NCBI GenBank assembly: GCA_026127935.1
Contig: JAJSLL010000007.1
Coordinates: 1 to 64,000, forward strand
Source of the DNA: Thermoplasmatales archaeon
GTDB lineage: Archaea; Thermoplasmatota; Thermoplasmata; Thermoplasmatales; GCA-001856825
DNA: 64,000 nucleotides
Direction: 5' to 3'
The translations under genes were made by a program, and so were the position numbers. The notes beneath the pieces are model-generated. The model saw nothing but the letters and a program-made list of their open reading frames with translations, was not told where the DNA came from and did no database searches. Position 1 is the stretch's first letter; the number at the start of each line of letters is the position of its first letter. Below, piece after piece: positions 1-7,973 of this stretch.

Positions 1-2
1 CG

Positions 3-452
3 ATCGTTTTCTGCCACTACAGAATAACAGCCAATATCCTCACCGATATCCTGAAAAATGAGGGATATTCCTGTGAGAAATTTATCGGTCAGAGTTCGAG
101 GAAAGATGGTAAGGGAATGACCCAGAAAGAACAGACCTCTGCTCTCCAGTTATTCAGGGATGGCATCACCAAGGTCCTAGTGGCGACACAGGTTGGAGAG
201 GAAGGGCTCGACGTACCGGCGGCGGACACTGTGATTTTCTATGAACCTGTCGCAAGCGAGGTAAGGTCCATACAGAGAAGGGGCAGGACCGGAAGGTTCG
301 GAAAGGGGAAGGTGTACGTCCTGACGATGGAAAACTCGAGGGATTTATCTTATTACTATTCGGCCGGAAGAAAGGAGAAAAAGATGAAGAACATATTGAG
401 GGACGGAAATAAGAACGTTCAGACGACCTTCGACAGTTTCCGTCAAACCTGA
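3..452 (+). CDS. Hef/FANCM-type DNA helicase, C-terminal part (5' end outside window)
   Basis: The reading frame is open from the window edge (frame starting at base 3) to a stop at 450-452. The visible protein carries the second RecA-like domain of an SF2 helicase: VLVATQVGEEGLDVP (motif V region), FYEPVASEVRSIQRRGRTGR (motif VI with the arginine finger). This wording is typical of the Hef/FANCM/Mph1 group, which remodels stalled forks. Only about 45 residues follow motif VI before the stop, so no ERCC4/XPF nuclease domain is fused, unlike the Pyrococcus Hef. The upstream helicase domain lies outside the window. The subfamily is recognised from motifs only. Confidence 0.8.
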   Translation: MVFCHYRITANILTDILKNEGYSCEKFIGQSSRKDGKGMTQKEQTSALQLFRDGITKVLVATQVGEEGLDVPAADTVIFYEPVASEVRSIQRRGRTGRFGKGKVYVLTMENSRDLSYYYSAGRKEKKMKNILRDGNKNVQTTFDSFRQT

Positions 453-540
453 ACCGGCCATATACTCACCCTCGGTTGAGAGCCGAAAAATAATTTAGTT
501 CTGCGTAAATCTCCAAAATGCAAGAATTAGGGGATTCTAA

Positions 541-1290
541 ATGTATGGCGAGATCATCAAAACGATAGTGGAAAAAGGGGGACTTACGAAGTTGTTCCTT
601 GACTATGATGGGACTCTGGTTGACCTGGTCTCCCGGCCCGAAGACGCGGTACCACCTGTCGAACTTCTACGCCTTCTGAACGAGTTGAAGAAAAATGTTC
701 CCCTATATCTGGTCACTGGCAGAGACCTTGATGGGCTGTTATCGTTCGTGGGAAGTGGATTCAATGTAATAGCAATGCACGGGTCCCAGTTTATCAGTGA
801 GACCGGAGAAGAGTGGTCTGTAGACAATTTTGGCGAGTACAAGAAGAGGACCCACGAGATGTCGATAAAGTACTCTCATCTAGAACGTGATTTCCCGGGA
901 CTGAGGGTGATTGACAAGGTGGGTGGATTACAGTTCCATTATTGCAACGTCAAAAAGAGCGACTTAGAAAGTCTCGAAAGGGTCATTTCAAAGATGTCTG
1001 AAGACGGATTCGAAATGTACAGTGGGAAGTACGTTTTCGAACTCAGGATAAAAGGAATGGACAAAGGGAAAGCGATGCGGCGATATGTGACTCGTGACGA
1101 CTTCATATTGTTCGCTGGTGACGACAGAACGGATGAGGAAGCGTTCGTTGAATTCAAAGAGCAAATCACAATAAAAGTTGGGAAGGGAGAGACTGCGGCG
1201 AAATTCAGGCTTGACTCCCCAGCAGATTTCAAGAAGTTGCTTACTAACCTAAACGAAAGAAAGGTAGAAGTGTTCAGGATGGAGAAATGA
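541..1290 (+). CDS. otsB: Trehalose-6-phosphate phosphatase-like HAD phosphatase (OtsB family)
   Basis: This is a HAD-superfamily phosphatase of 249 residues, the usual OtsB length. Motif I is DYDGTL (D21 nucleophile, D23 general acid), motif II is VTGR (T59), the lysine is in DKGKA (about K175) and motif IV is GDDRTDEEAF (193-202); the GDDxTDE signature is typical of trehalose-phosphate phosphatases. The expected reaction is trehalose-6-phosphate to trehalose, which is a compatible solute. No OtsA synthase is in the window, so the substrate is inferred from family only and could be a related sugar phosphate. The stop overlaps the next gene by ATGA, suggesting translational coupling with the uracil-DNA glycosylase gene. 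Confidence 0.82.
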   Translation: MYGEIIKTIVEKGGLTKLFLDYDGTLVDLVSRPEDAVPPVELLRLLNELKKNVPLYLVTGRDLDGLLSFVGSGFNVIAMHGSQFISETGEEWSVDNFGEYKKRTHEMSIKYSHLERDFPGLRVIDKVGGLQFHYCNVKKSDLESLERVISKMSEDGFEMYSGKYVFELRIKGMDKGKAMRRYVTRDDFILFAGDDRTDEEAFVEFKEQITIKVGKGETAAKFRLDSPADFKKLLTNLNERKVEVFRMEK

Positions 1291-1964
1291 AATTTGAATC
1301 TATAGACGCAATGAATTCAAAATTGATTTCTTGCACCCGATGCGAGAGGATTACAAAGTTCAGGGTCGAAGTTGCAAAGAGGGGATCCAGATTTCTGGGA
1401 GAAGAGTTTTGGAGCAAGCCTGTCCCAGGCTTTGGTAACTTTCATTCGAAGTTGCTGATACTTGGGCTTGCTCCGGCCGCCACGGGAGGAAACAGGACAG
1501 GACGCGTGTTCACGGGAGATAAGAGCGCTTCATTCCTTTTCTCTTGTCTGCACGAGGTGGGGCTTTCGAACAGATCAGACTCTGTTTCAAGAAATGATGG
1601 ACTGGTCCTGGAAAAGCTCTATATTACCGCTGCGTTGAAGTGTGTACCGCCTGGCGATAAACCGACTCCGAACGAGCTGGAAAATTGCAGAAATTATCGT
1701 GAATTCGAATTTCAGAATATGGACAACCTGAAGGTTGTCCTTGCGCTCGGCAAGATCGCTTTTGACACGTTCAAGGGATACCTCAAGAGCAGAGGATTTG
1801 ATGTAACTGAGATGTCGTTCAAGCACGGAGTCAGCTTCAAGGTTGGCAGTATCTATTTTTACGGCTCATATCATCCAAGTCCAAGGAACGTAAACACTGG
1901 AAGGTTGAACAGAACAGAGTTCATTAGGGTGCTAACGGAGATAAGAGAGAAATTCTTATCCTGA
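1287..1964 (+). CDS. udgB: Family 5 uracil-DNA glycosylase (UdgB)
   Basis: This 225-residue protein has the family 5 UDG motif A GLAPAATGGNRTGR (60-73) and motif B HPSPRNVNTGR near residue 200. Four cysteines (C16, C19, C119, C134) match the Fe-S cluster ligands of archaeal UDGs. The enzyme removes uracil, and in family 5 also hypoxanthine and other deaminated bases, in base excision repair. As in characterised family 5 members, motif A has no Asp/Asn water-activating residue at the usual place. The start ATG lies in the stop of the otsB-like gene (ATGA). The 3' end overlaps the convergent M61 gene by nine bases. Confidence 0.9.
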   Translation: MKFESIDAMNSKLISCTRCERITKFRVEVAKRGSRFLGEEFWSKPVPGFGNFHSKLLILGLAPAATGGNRTGRVFTGDKSASFLFSCLHEVGLSNRSDSVSRNDGLVLEKLYITAALKCVPPGDKPTPNELENCRNYREFEFQNMDNLKVVLALGKIAFDTFKGYLKSRGFDVTEMSFKHGVSFKVGSIYFYGSYHPSPRNVNTGRLNRTEFIRVLTEIREKFLS

Positions 1965-3665
1965 CAACATTTTTGATTTTATCTTCGAGCCCCTATCCTT
2001 TGTTACCACTGTTTCTTTCGGCTCATCCGCTGCTTTGAACTTGAAGTCCAAGAGATTGCGTTTCCTGAAAACGTATAGGTGGACATCATCACCAGGTTTT
2101 TCATTCTTTAGCGAATCTACCTTTCTAGTTCCAAATTCCTTCTGAATTACCCTTGTGAATGTGTCGGTGAATTTTTGACCGTTCACCGCTACCAGCTCGT
2201 CCCCAGTCAATACACCAGCATCATAAGCAGGGTATCCTTTGAACACGCTCTTCACGACGATCCTGCCACCCTCAGGTGAGACAGCAAGGCCAGAAAATCC
2301 TCTCGGACCATTCTTCTTGTCGGCGTACTTGTGGCTTACTTTGTAACCCATTTCCTTCAGATACCTGTCAAATTCAATCTCCTTGGTTGTCTCCGAAAGT
2401 CTAGTCACTAACTTCTCCGCGTCTTTTCCGATCAACCTCCTAACGTGAGATATCAGATCCTTCTTCTCTATTCCCTTGCCAGTCTTGTTGTAATCTGAGA
2501 AGAGACCCCTGAATGCATCGTCCAACGAGTTCTTTCCTCCGGTAGCCTTTATTATTTCAGAATTCAGTGCGAAAGCAATGAGCTCCCCCTTGAGGTAATA
2601 CGATATATAGGTGTTGAACACATTTCCATCCGACTTGTATAACTTTATCCAGGTGTTAAATGATGATGCATCAGCTGGCAGCGTGTGCCCTGGAATGAGT
2701 GTATAGAAATCGATGCTACTCGTGAGGTGCTTCATGTATTCGTCTTCCTTCACGATGCCTGCTCTCCACAGGATGACCCATTCATAATAGGATGTGAAAC
2801 CCTCGCTCAACCATAACAGATTGGTATAGACTTCCTTCGTGTAGTCGAAAGGTCCCAGTTCTTTGGGTCTAATCCTTTTGACGTTCCATGTGTGAAAAAA
2901 TTCGTGTGAAACTGTTGTCAGGAAAATCTTGTAATCGAAATCATCAATTAGCTTGTATTCTGGCATTAGGATTGCTGTGCTGTTCTTGTGCTCCAGTCCT
3001 CCATAGTACTCGTCAGGGATCGTTATGATTAAGAATACGTAGTTGTCGTATGGAAGTTTTCCAAACATTTTCCCCTCCTCTTCCACTATCTTCTTGAAGT
3101 CCTGGGTTATGGATTCCTTATCTCGTACCATTCTCCCCTGCCAGGCTATGGTGTGTCTCTTGTTCATGACTCTGAATTCAGCTACCTGTAAGTCTCCGAT
3201 CAATATCGGGCAGTCTGCAAGATGATCGTAGTCGTTCGCAACGAATAGGTTCTTCTTTTGGGGCATTCCCGTGGCTATCTTCCACTTTCCTAGGTCCTTG
3301 AACTTGACGGAGTACTCGGAGTCTTTCTTCCCTTCCGGGTAAAAGAATAGGGTCGCTCCGTTGATCAGGACAAAAGAGCTGTCAGAGTAAGAAGTGTCAA
3401 CGGTCAGTTCATCGCAGTAAACCTCATAATCCACAGATGCAGATGGCTCCTTTGATTCAATTTTCCACCTGTTCTTGGAGACCTGTTCAACCCTTCCTTT
3501 GGACACTAAATTGCTTACATGTCTCGAAAAGTCTCTGACCAAATAAGAGCCCGGTGTCCAGACTGGCATGACTATTTCGTCCTTTCCAGAAGAGGGAAAT
3601 TCCATGTGCACTTTCAGGATTCCAGAGTGAGATTCAGACAGATCAACAGTGAACTGTACCGACAT
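1956..3665 (-). CDS. M61 family metallopeptidase with C-terminal PDZ domain
   Basis: The protein has 569 residues, the normal length for M61 glycyl aminopeptidase-like enzymes. The zinc site is HEFFHTWNVKRIRP (about H254, E255, H258) with the third ligand in WLSEGFTSYYE (about E288). The GGLEHKNST segment before it is typical of M61. A PDZ-like domain occupies roughly 440-540 (GYPAYDAGVLTGDELVAVNGQ). There is no signal peptide, so it is probably a cytosolic peptidase trimming peptides. I chose the ATG at 3665 rather than an upstream TTG at 3674 because GGGAG lies at a good distance before it. The gene is monocistronic and convergent with udgB. Confidence 0.9.
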   Translation of the reverse strand: MSVQFTVDLSESHSGILKVHMEFPSSGKDEIVMPVWTPGSYLVRDFSRHVSNLVSKGRVEQVSKNRWKIESKEPSASVDYEVYCDELTVDTSYSDSSFVLINGATLFFYPEGKKDSEYSVKFKDLGKWKIATGMPQKKNLFVANDYDHLADCPILIGDLQVAEFRVMNKRHTIAWQGRMVRDKESITQDFKKIVEEEGKMFGKLPYDNYVFLIITIPDEYYGGLEHKNSTAILMPEYKLIDDFDYKIFLTTVSHEFFHTWNVKRIRPKELGPFDYTKEVYTNLLWLSEGFTSYYEWVILWRAGIVKEDEYMKHLTSSIDFYTLIPGHTLPADASSFNTWIKLYKSDGNVFNTYISYYLKGELIAFALNSEIIKATGGKNSLDDAFRGLFSDYNKTGKGIEKKDLISHVRRLIGKDAEKLVTRLSETTKEIEFDRYLKEMGYKVSHKYADKKNGPRGFSGLAVSPEGGRIVVKSVFKGYPAYDAGVLTGDELVAVNGQKFTDTFTRVIQKEFGTRKVDSLKNEKPGDDVHLYVFRKRNLLDFKFKAADEPKETVVTKDRGSKIKSKMLSG

Positions 3666-3873
3666 TACTGACAATCTCCCAATACAAAAAAAACGTTGTG
3701 GCTATTCCCGGTAGGAACAAAGTTGCCTAAAATCATACGGAAAAACTTTAATTGACTCAAATTTGAGTTCTCGAAATCGCAATGGATACAACGAATTGGC
3801 TTCTAGATTTGAACAGCCGTCTAACGATTATCATTCTGCCTCAGATGGGGGCAAATGGTTGGGAGGAATTTGC

Positions 3874-5124
3874 TTGAGTGGGAAAGCGGTCCAAACGTCC
3901 TTGACCAATCTTAGGAAACTCATAGTGCACAAACAGCGCCTCACCGGTAAGTTTCCTACCGGTGGAACCAAAGAGGATATCCTGTCAGTTATGAGAGATG
4001 TAGCCTATATCCAATGGGACCCGATAAATGTCATTGGTCCAGCTCACATTATTTCTTTGTGGTCCAGAATAGGAAAGTTCGATCCCTCCGATTTGGAGAA
4101 GCTCTTGTGGGAAGATAGGCGAGTGTTTGAACACTATACTCCGACATTGATGTTGATGCTGACCGAAGAGTATCCTATTTTCTATTCCCTCATGAAGAGG
4201 TATCCAAAATCTCTCCGTGGATCATGGGGTTCCCAATCCGAACATGCACAGAAGTTCCTTTCGGAAAATCGTGATCTACAGAAGAGGATTCTGAAAGAAT
4301 TGAAGGATGGACCTTTGCGTCTTGATCAGTTGATGGACTACACTCCGTCGAATAGGAGTGCTGACGGTTGGAGCTCAGACAGCAAGATCTCAAACATGAT
4401 GTTCCATCTTCACATGCTGGGGAAAGTGATGATAGTTGGGCACCACAAGAATCAGAATGTATGGGGGCTTTCTGACGATTTCCTTCCAGAATGGGCCGAA
4501 AGGAAACTTCTGACAGAAAACGCAACAGATAGGGCCGCTGCTACGAGAGCTCTGAAGGCTATGGGTCCTGCAACAATGGGTGAAATAAATTATTACTTTG
4601 TCAGGGGACGCTACCACGACCTCAAGAGAGCTCTATCTGGACTGGAGAAAGAGAAGGAGATTACACAGCTCAGGATCGAAGACATAGGAAGAAAAGAGGA
4701 ACGATACATTCTGTCTAAAGATATCCCGCTTCTGGAATCGATGGATGACATTGATTTTAGGCCGAGGGTATCGCTACTTTCTCCATTCGACAACATGATT
4801 TCTGGAAGGAACAGGACGAGGCGCGTTTTTGGTTTCGAGTACATCCTCGAACAATTCGTGCCCAGGGAGAAGCGTAGGTATGGAACGTATGTACTTCCCA
4901 TATTGTGGGGAGAGAGGCTCATTGGCAGGATAGACCCTAGAATGGACAGAGAAGAAAAGATTCTCAAAATAAATGCTGTACACAAAGAACCTGGGGCGGA
5001 TATTCCTGCCGAAGCTATTGAAGAAATTGGAACCAGAATCGAAGAGCTGGGTCGTTTCCTGGGAGCGGACGGAGTGAAATATACCTCCAAAATTCCCCCT
5101 CAGTGGAGGAGTCGACTCAACTAG
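3874..5124 (+). CDS. YcaQ/AlkX-like winged-helix DNA glycosylase (HTH_42 family)
   Basis: The protein resembles bacterial YcaQ (AlkX/AlkZ family), winged-helix proteins that remove bulky alkylated bases or unhook interstrand crosslinks. The conserved N-terminal block is visible: SLTNLRKLIVHKQRL, then VAYIQWDPINVIGPAH, with the QxD (Q-W-D) catalytic-type motif as in AlkX, followed by HYTPTL. The frame is open upstream to a TTG at 3763, but family similarity starts only near residue 45 of that long form, and GGGAGGAA sits just before the TTG at 3874, so I favour 3874. The gene stands alone. Function is by family; the archaeal substrate is unknown. Confidence 0.78.
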   Translation: MSGKAVQTSLTNLRKLIVHKQRLTGKFPTGGTKEDILSVMRDVAYIQWDPINVIGPAHIISLWSRIGKFDPSDLEKLLWEDRRVFEHYTPTLMLMLTEEYPIFYSLMKRYPKSLRGSWGSQSEHAQKFLSENRDLQKRILKELKDGPLRLDQLMDYTPSNRSADGWSSDSKISNMMFHLHMLGKVMIVGHHKNQNVWGLSDDFLPEWAERKLLTENATDRAAATRALKAMGPATMGEINYYFVRGRYHDLKRALSGLEKEKEITQLRIEDIGRKEERYILSKDIPLLESMDDIDFRPRVSLLSPFDNMISGRNRTRRVFGFEYILEQFVPREKRRYGTYVLPILWGERLIGRIDPRMDREEKILKINAVHKEPGADIPAEAIEEIGTRIEELGRFLGADGVKYTSKIPPQWRSRLN

Positions 5125-5176
5125 ACGCCTTCTGTGCCGCCTGGAATAGTCTGAATTGTGCAGTTCCGTTTGATTA

Positions 5177-6106
5177 CTAGGCTTTGCTCTCTTCCATCAC
5201 CCTAGAGTTGTGTGCATCTATGAGGAGAAAGATGGATTCGTCCTTGTGTTCAAACTGAAGCGACCACACTGGAATGTGGACGAGGTACATGTCGGCAATG
5301 TCCACGTTCACGTTAGCTGAAAGGAAACCATGAACGTTTTTCTGAAGCCTCCTGATCTCCCACTGCTGTATTCTGAGCTTTCCCTCCATTCTTGCTTTTT
5401 CTTCCCCCATCGTTCCGTTCATGAGCTTTATCGACCCGTTCACGTCGTCTTGTCCTATCGGTCTCTTGTCAGAGAGATTGAAAACATAATCAGGTGGTTG
5501 GTACTGGTTCATGTTCTCTATTGCAATTACTGGATAATTCACCTCGTTTACATCGTTTCCTGATTCCACAATAGTCTGGACATTAATCGTTGGGCCACCA
5601 AACCCACCTCTTCCGCCCATTCCAACTCCCACAAATCCTCCGGGACTGACCTGCTCCTTCTTGAACTGATACTGTGCGGAGTATCCTGCGTCCATTATCC
5701 AGTAAGGCAGGTAATTAAGATCCGTCTTCTTGAGTGTGCTCTTCTCGAACAGATGCCTGTGGAATATGCTATTGTCTAGAAATGCCTTGGCCACTAATTC
5801 AGCCTGGTCCTTCATCTGGACTTTGATATCCAGAATGTAGTGTTTTTCGACTTTTGTCCAACCCAGTGACCCTAAAGAAATTGAAGTGCCGCAATATGTA
5901 CAGACAACCATTGCCTCTCCGGGTGCAGGGTTGAGCGGCGCTCCGCAATTAGGACATTTCATGTCCTTCAGGACTGCCTGCTGGTCTTGGGAACTATTCC
6001 CTCCCTGTTTTGCAGTTTGAGACTGACTCCCCTGCTGAGGCGCTCCACATTTAGGGCAAAAGTCCGAATCATCTGGAATAGATGCGCCGCATTTCTTGCA
6101 GTACAT
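5177..6106 (-). CDS. Double zinc-ribbon protein, third gene of the SPFH operon
   Basis: This 309-residue protein has two N-terminal zinc ribbons: CKKC/CPKC (C3, C6, C17, C20) and CPNC/CTYC (C51, C54, C69, C72), joined by a Gln/Ser-rich linker. The rest (about 75-309) is a soluble-looking domain with a glycine-rich stretch GVGMGGRGGFGG near 160 and a C-terminal beta-rich part (YLVHIPVWSLQFEH). No membrane segment is clear. It lies one base after the SPFH gene, so the two are surely co-transcribed. It may correspond loosely to the zinc-ribbon YdjG member of the Bacillus YdjFGHI envelope-stress set, but that comparison is from memory. The molecular role is unknown. Confidence 0.7.
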   Translation of the reverse strand: MYCKKCGASIPDDSDFCPKCGAPQQGSQSQTAKQGGNSSQDQQAVLKDMKCPNCGAPLNPAPGEAMVVCTYCGTSISLGSLGWTKVEKHYILDIKVQMKDQAELVAKAFLDNSIFHRHLFEKSTLKKTDLNYLPYWIMDAGYSAQYQFKKEQVSPGGFVGVGMGGRGGFGGPTINVQTIVESGNDVNEVNYPVIAIENMNQYQPPDYVFNLSDKRPIGQDDVNGSIKLMNGTMGEEKARMEGKLRIQQWEIRRLQKNVHGFLSANVNVDIADMYLVHIPVWSLQFEHKDESIFLLIDAHNSRVMEESKA

Positions 6107-6107
6107 T

Positions 6108-7265
6108 TCAGTTCACCTTCTCGCCACAATTCGGGCAGAACTTTGCTCCTGGCTGTACTTCCGTCCCACACTTCGGACATTTGGTCGTGATGGATTTCCC
6201 ACACTCTGGACAGAACTTTGACGTCTTTGGTATGTTCTTGCCACAGTATGGACATTTCATCTGCTCTTCAGATGAAAAATCATATCCACAAGATGGGCAG
6301 AACTTTACGTTCTCGTCCACATCAGTTTGACACTTGGGGCACTTCTTCACTCTCTTTTCTGCGGGAGGCTGCTGTTGGTTCATCCCCTGCGTTATGTTTG
6401 ATGCCATTGGATATGCCATTCCTGCTCCAGCTCCCAACCCCATTCCGAGCCCTATTCCTGCTCCTGCAGTTCCACCAGGATTCTTCGCTGCATCCACCAT
6501 GGCCTGACCAGCCTGGAACTGCAGATAGTTCGCACCGACTGCCTTCATGCTCGAACGGGTATCTATTGCCTTCTGGACCTCGTCCGGAAGCGATATCGTC
6601 AATCCGGAAATCTTGTTTAACTCAATTCCGTATTGATCGAAAGCAGCCTTTGCACCAGCCAACACAGCTTCCTCTGTGTTCATCAAGTTGGATGGGAGAT
6701 CGAGTACCGAGATTCCCTGGTCTTTCATCTTTCCAAGCACGTTGTAAATAAGCATGACAACCTGGTCCCTTATCCTGTCTTCCACCTGTGCAGTAGTCTC
6801 GACATTGAAAGTACCCACAAACTGATTTATGAATATTGAAGGATCTGAAATCCGGTACCTCATATCACCAAAGAGCCTGAGCATGACGATATCGAAGTCC
6901 TTGTCCCTGAATGCGTAAGGTTCCTTGGATCCAAATTTTCCGTCGATGATCCTTCTCTGCAGGTAATACACATAGGCCTGCTGCTGGATACCGGTCAATA
7001 GCTTTACGAGACTCCCGACGATTGGCGCGTTGAGATCAGTCAGTGCATATCTTCCAGGCTTGTCTATGTAGAATATTGCCTTTCCATCCCTGAAAAAAAC
7101 AGCCGTTTCGTCTTCCCTGACGACTGCATTGTCGTTCAACTTGATCAGTCTGGGAACCTTCCACATTATGTTTCCTTCTTTGAACTGATCCTCCCATTCA
7201 AAGGTAGTCGAACCAAATGCGCTTCCACCACTTGGTGGTACTCCACCCTTCTTTCCAAACGGCAT
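6108..7265 (-). CDS. SPFH-domain protein with three C-terminal zinc ribbons (YdjI-like)
   Basis: Residues about 25-235 look like an SPFH/band-7 domain of the YdjI type (FEWEDQFKEGNIMWKVP start, DMRYRISDPSIFINQFVG, VEDRIRDQVVMLIYNVLG, ISLPDEVQKAID). A Gly/Ala/Met-rich segment (about 265-290) follows and could insert into or lie on a membrane. Three consecutive zinc ribbons end the protein, each CPxC...CPxCG (six CxxC pairs). SPFH proteins scaffold membrane microdomains; bacterial YdjI acts with PspA-like proteins in envelope stress. The gene directly abuts the preceding 207-residue gene and the following zinc-ribbon gene, forming a three-gene operon. Its partner and trigger are unknown. Confidence 0.8.
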   Translation of the reverse strand: MPFGKKGGVPPSGGSAFGSTTFEWEDQFKEGNIMWKVPRLIKLNDNAVVREDETAVFFRDGKAIFYIDKPGRYALTDLNAPIVGSLVKLLTGIQQQAYVYYLQRRIIDGKFGSKEPYAFRDKDFDIVMLRLFGDMRYRISDPSIFINQFVGTFNVETTAQVEDRIRDQVVMLIYNVLGKMKDQGISVLDLPSNLMNTEEAVLAGAKAAFDQYGIELNKISGLTISLPDEVQKAIDTRSSMKAVGANYLQFQAGQAMVDAAKNPGGTAGAGIGLGMGLGAGAGMAYPMASNITQGMNQQQPPAEKRVKKCPKCQTDVDENVKFCPSCGYDFSSEEQMKCPYCGKNIPKTSKFCPECGKSITTKCPKCGTEVQPGAKFCPNCGEKVN

Positions 7266-7889
7266 TTAGACCCCCCCATAGAGAAGCGTTTCCCTACTGC
7301 TGTTCAGATCTGAAATTGCCGAAATGATGTTGTTGATTCCTGCAATCCCGTCTTGATTGACATTTCCAGATGAGCAATTCTGTACGAACGAGTTCACTCC
7401 CTTTTGAAGATTCTGTATCTGGTCGAATATCTGCATATCCAGATCATACAGTGCAGAAATCTTCTTTGCATCCACCTTGATTGGTGCGGATATTCCAGAA
7501 TACCCTGCCCCATGGTGCTTGACAGCCTCTGCGACTGTCTGTATCCTGGATCTGATGACCCCAATCGACTCAAGTACCTTAAACTGGCCGCTGCTAACGA
7601 GTGAGCCTTCGCCAGTTTTCAGATTCGATATAACGTCCAGCATTTTCTTGTACAATTCGTCCTTCAAAATAATATCAGCATCACGCAAGTCTTCGTTTAT
7701 CCTATATCCGTGGTAGCCAGGGAATATGAGCTGAATCTTTTTGATTACTCCTCTGTCCTCTACGACCTGATCCCTTAAGTCGGTCATGGAGCATTGATAA
7801 AAGACGAAGTCAAAATACTTTCCACTATTGTCTTTTCCTAACCCCCGTGTTCTGATGAAACTCGGAAATCCTGAATTCTGATAATTCAC
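7266..7889 (-). CDS. Uncharacterised helical protein, first gene of the SPFH operon
   Basis: I do not recognise a named domain. The central part (IQLIFPGYHGYRINEDLRD, then long helices with RSRIQTVAEAV, GYSG and LYDLDMQIFDQIQNL) recalls, from memory, a family of uncharacterised proteins that sit beside YdjI-type SPFH genes in other prokaryotes. The listed start is GTG; a TATA-like AATATTTATA lies just upstream, so a downstream start such as the ATG at 7787 is possible. It ends one base before the SPFH start. Most likely a cytosolic subunit or adaptor of the same module; this is inference from context. Confidence 0.6.
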   Translation of the reverse strand: MNYQNSGFPSFIRTRGLGKDNSGKYFDFVFYQCSMTDLRDQVVEDRGVIKKIQLIFPGYHGYRINEDLRDADIILKDELYKKMLDVISNLKTGEGSLVSSGQFKVLESIGVIRSRIQTVAEAVKHHGAGYSGISAPIKVDAKKISALYDLDMQIFDQIQNLQKGVNSFVQNCSSGNVNQDGIAGINNIISAISDLNSSRETLLYGGV

Positions 7890-7973
7890 ATTCTATAAAT
7901 ATTAAATTCATCTAAAATCCCTTACAGTAGGCTGTCCAGACAACGGTTAATATCTCGAGTGCGATTCTGAAAC

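Noticed and set aside
3763-3873. N-terminal 37-residue extension of the YcaQ-like protein from TTG 3763
   Set aside because: Family similarity starts later and a good Shine-Dalgarno lies before TTG 3874.
6218-6751. Plus-strand 177-codon ORF within the SPFH gene
   Set aside because: Entirely antisense to the well-supported SPFH/zinc-ribbon gene, with no start signal.
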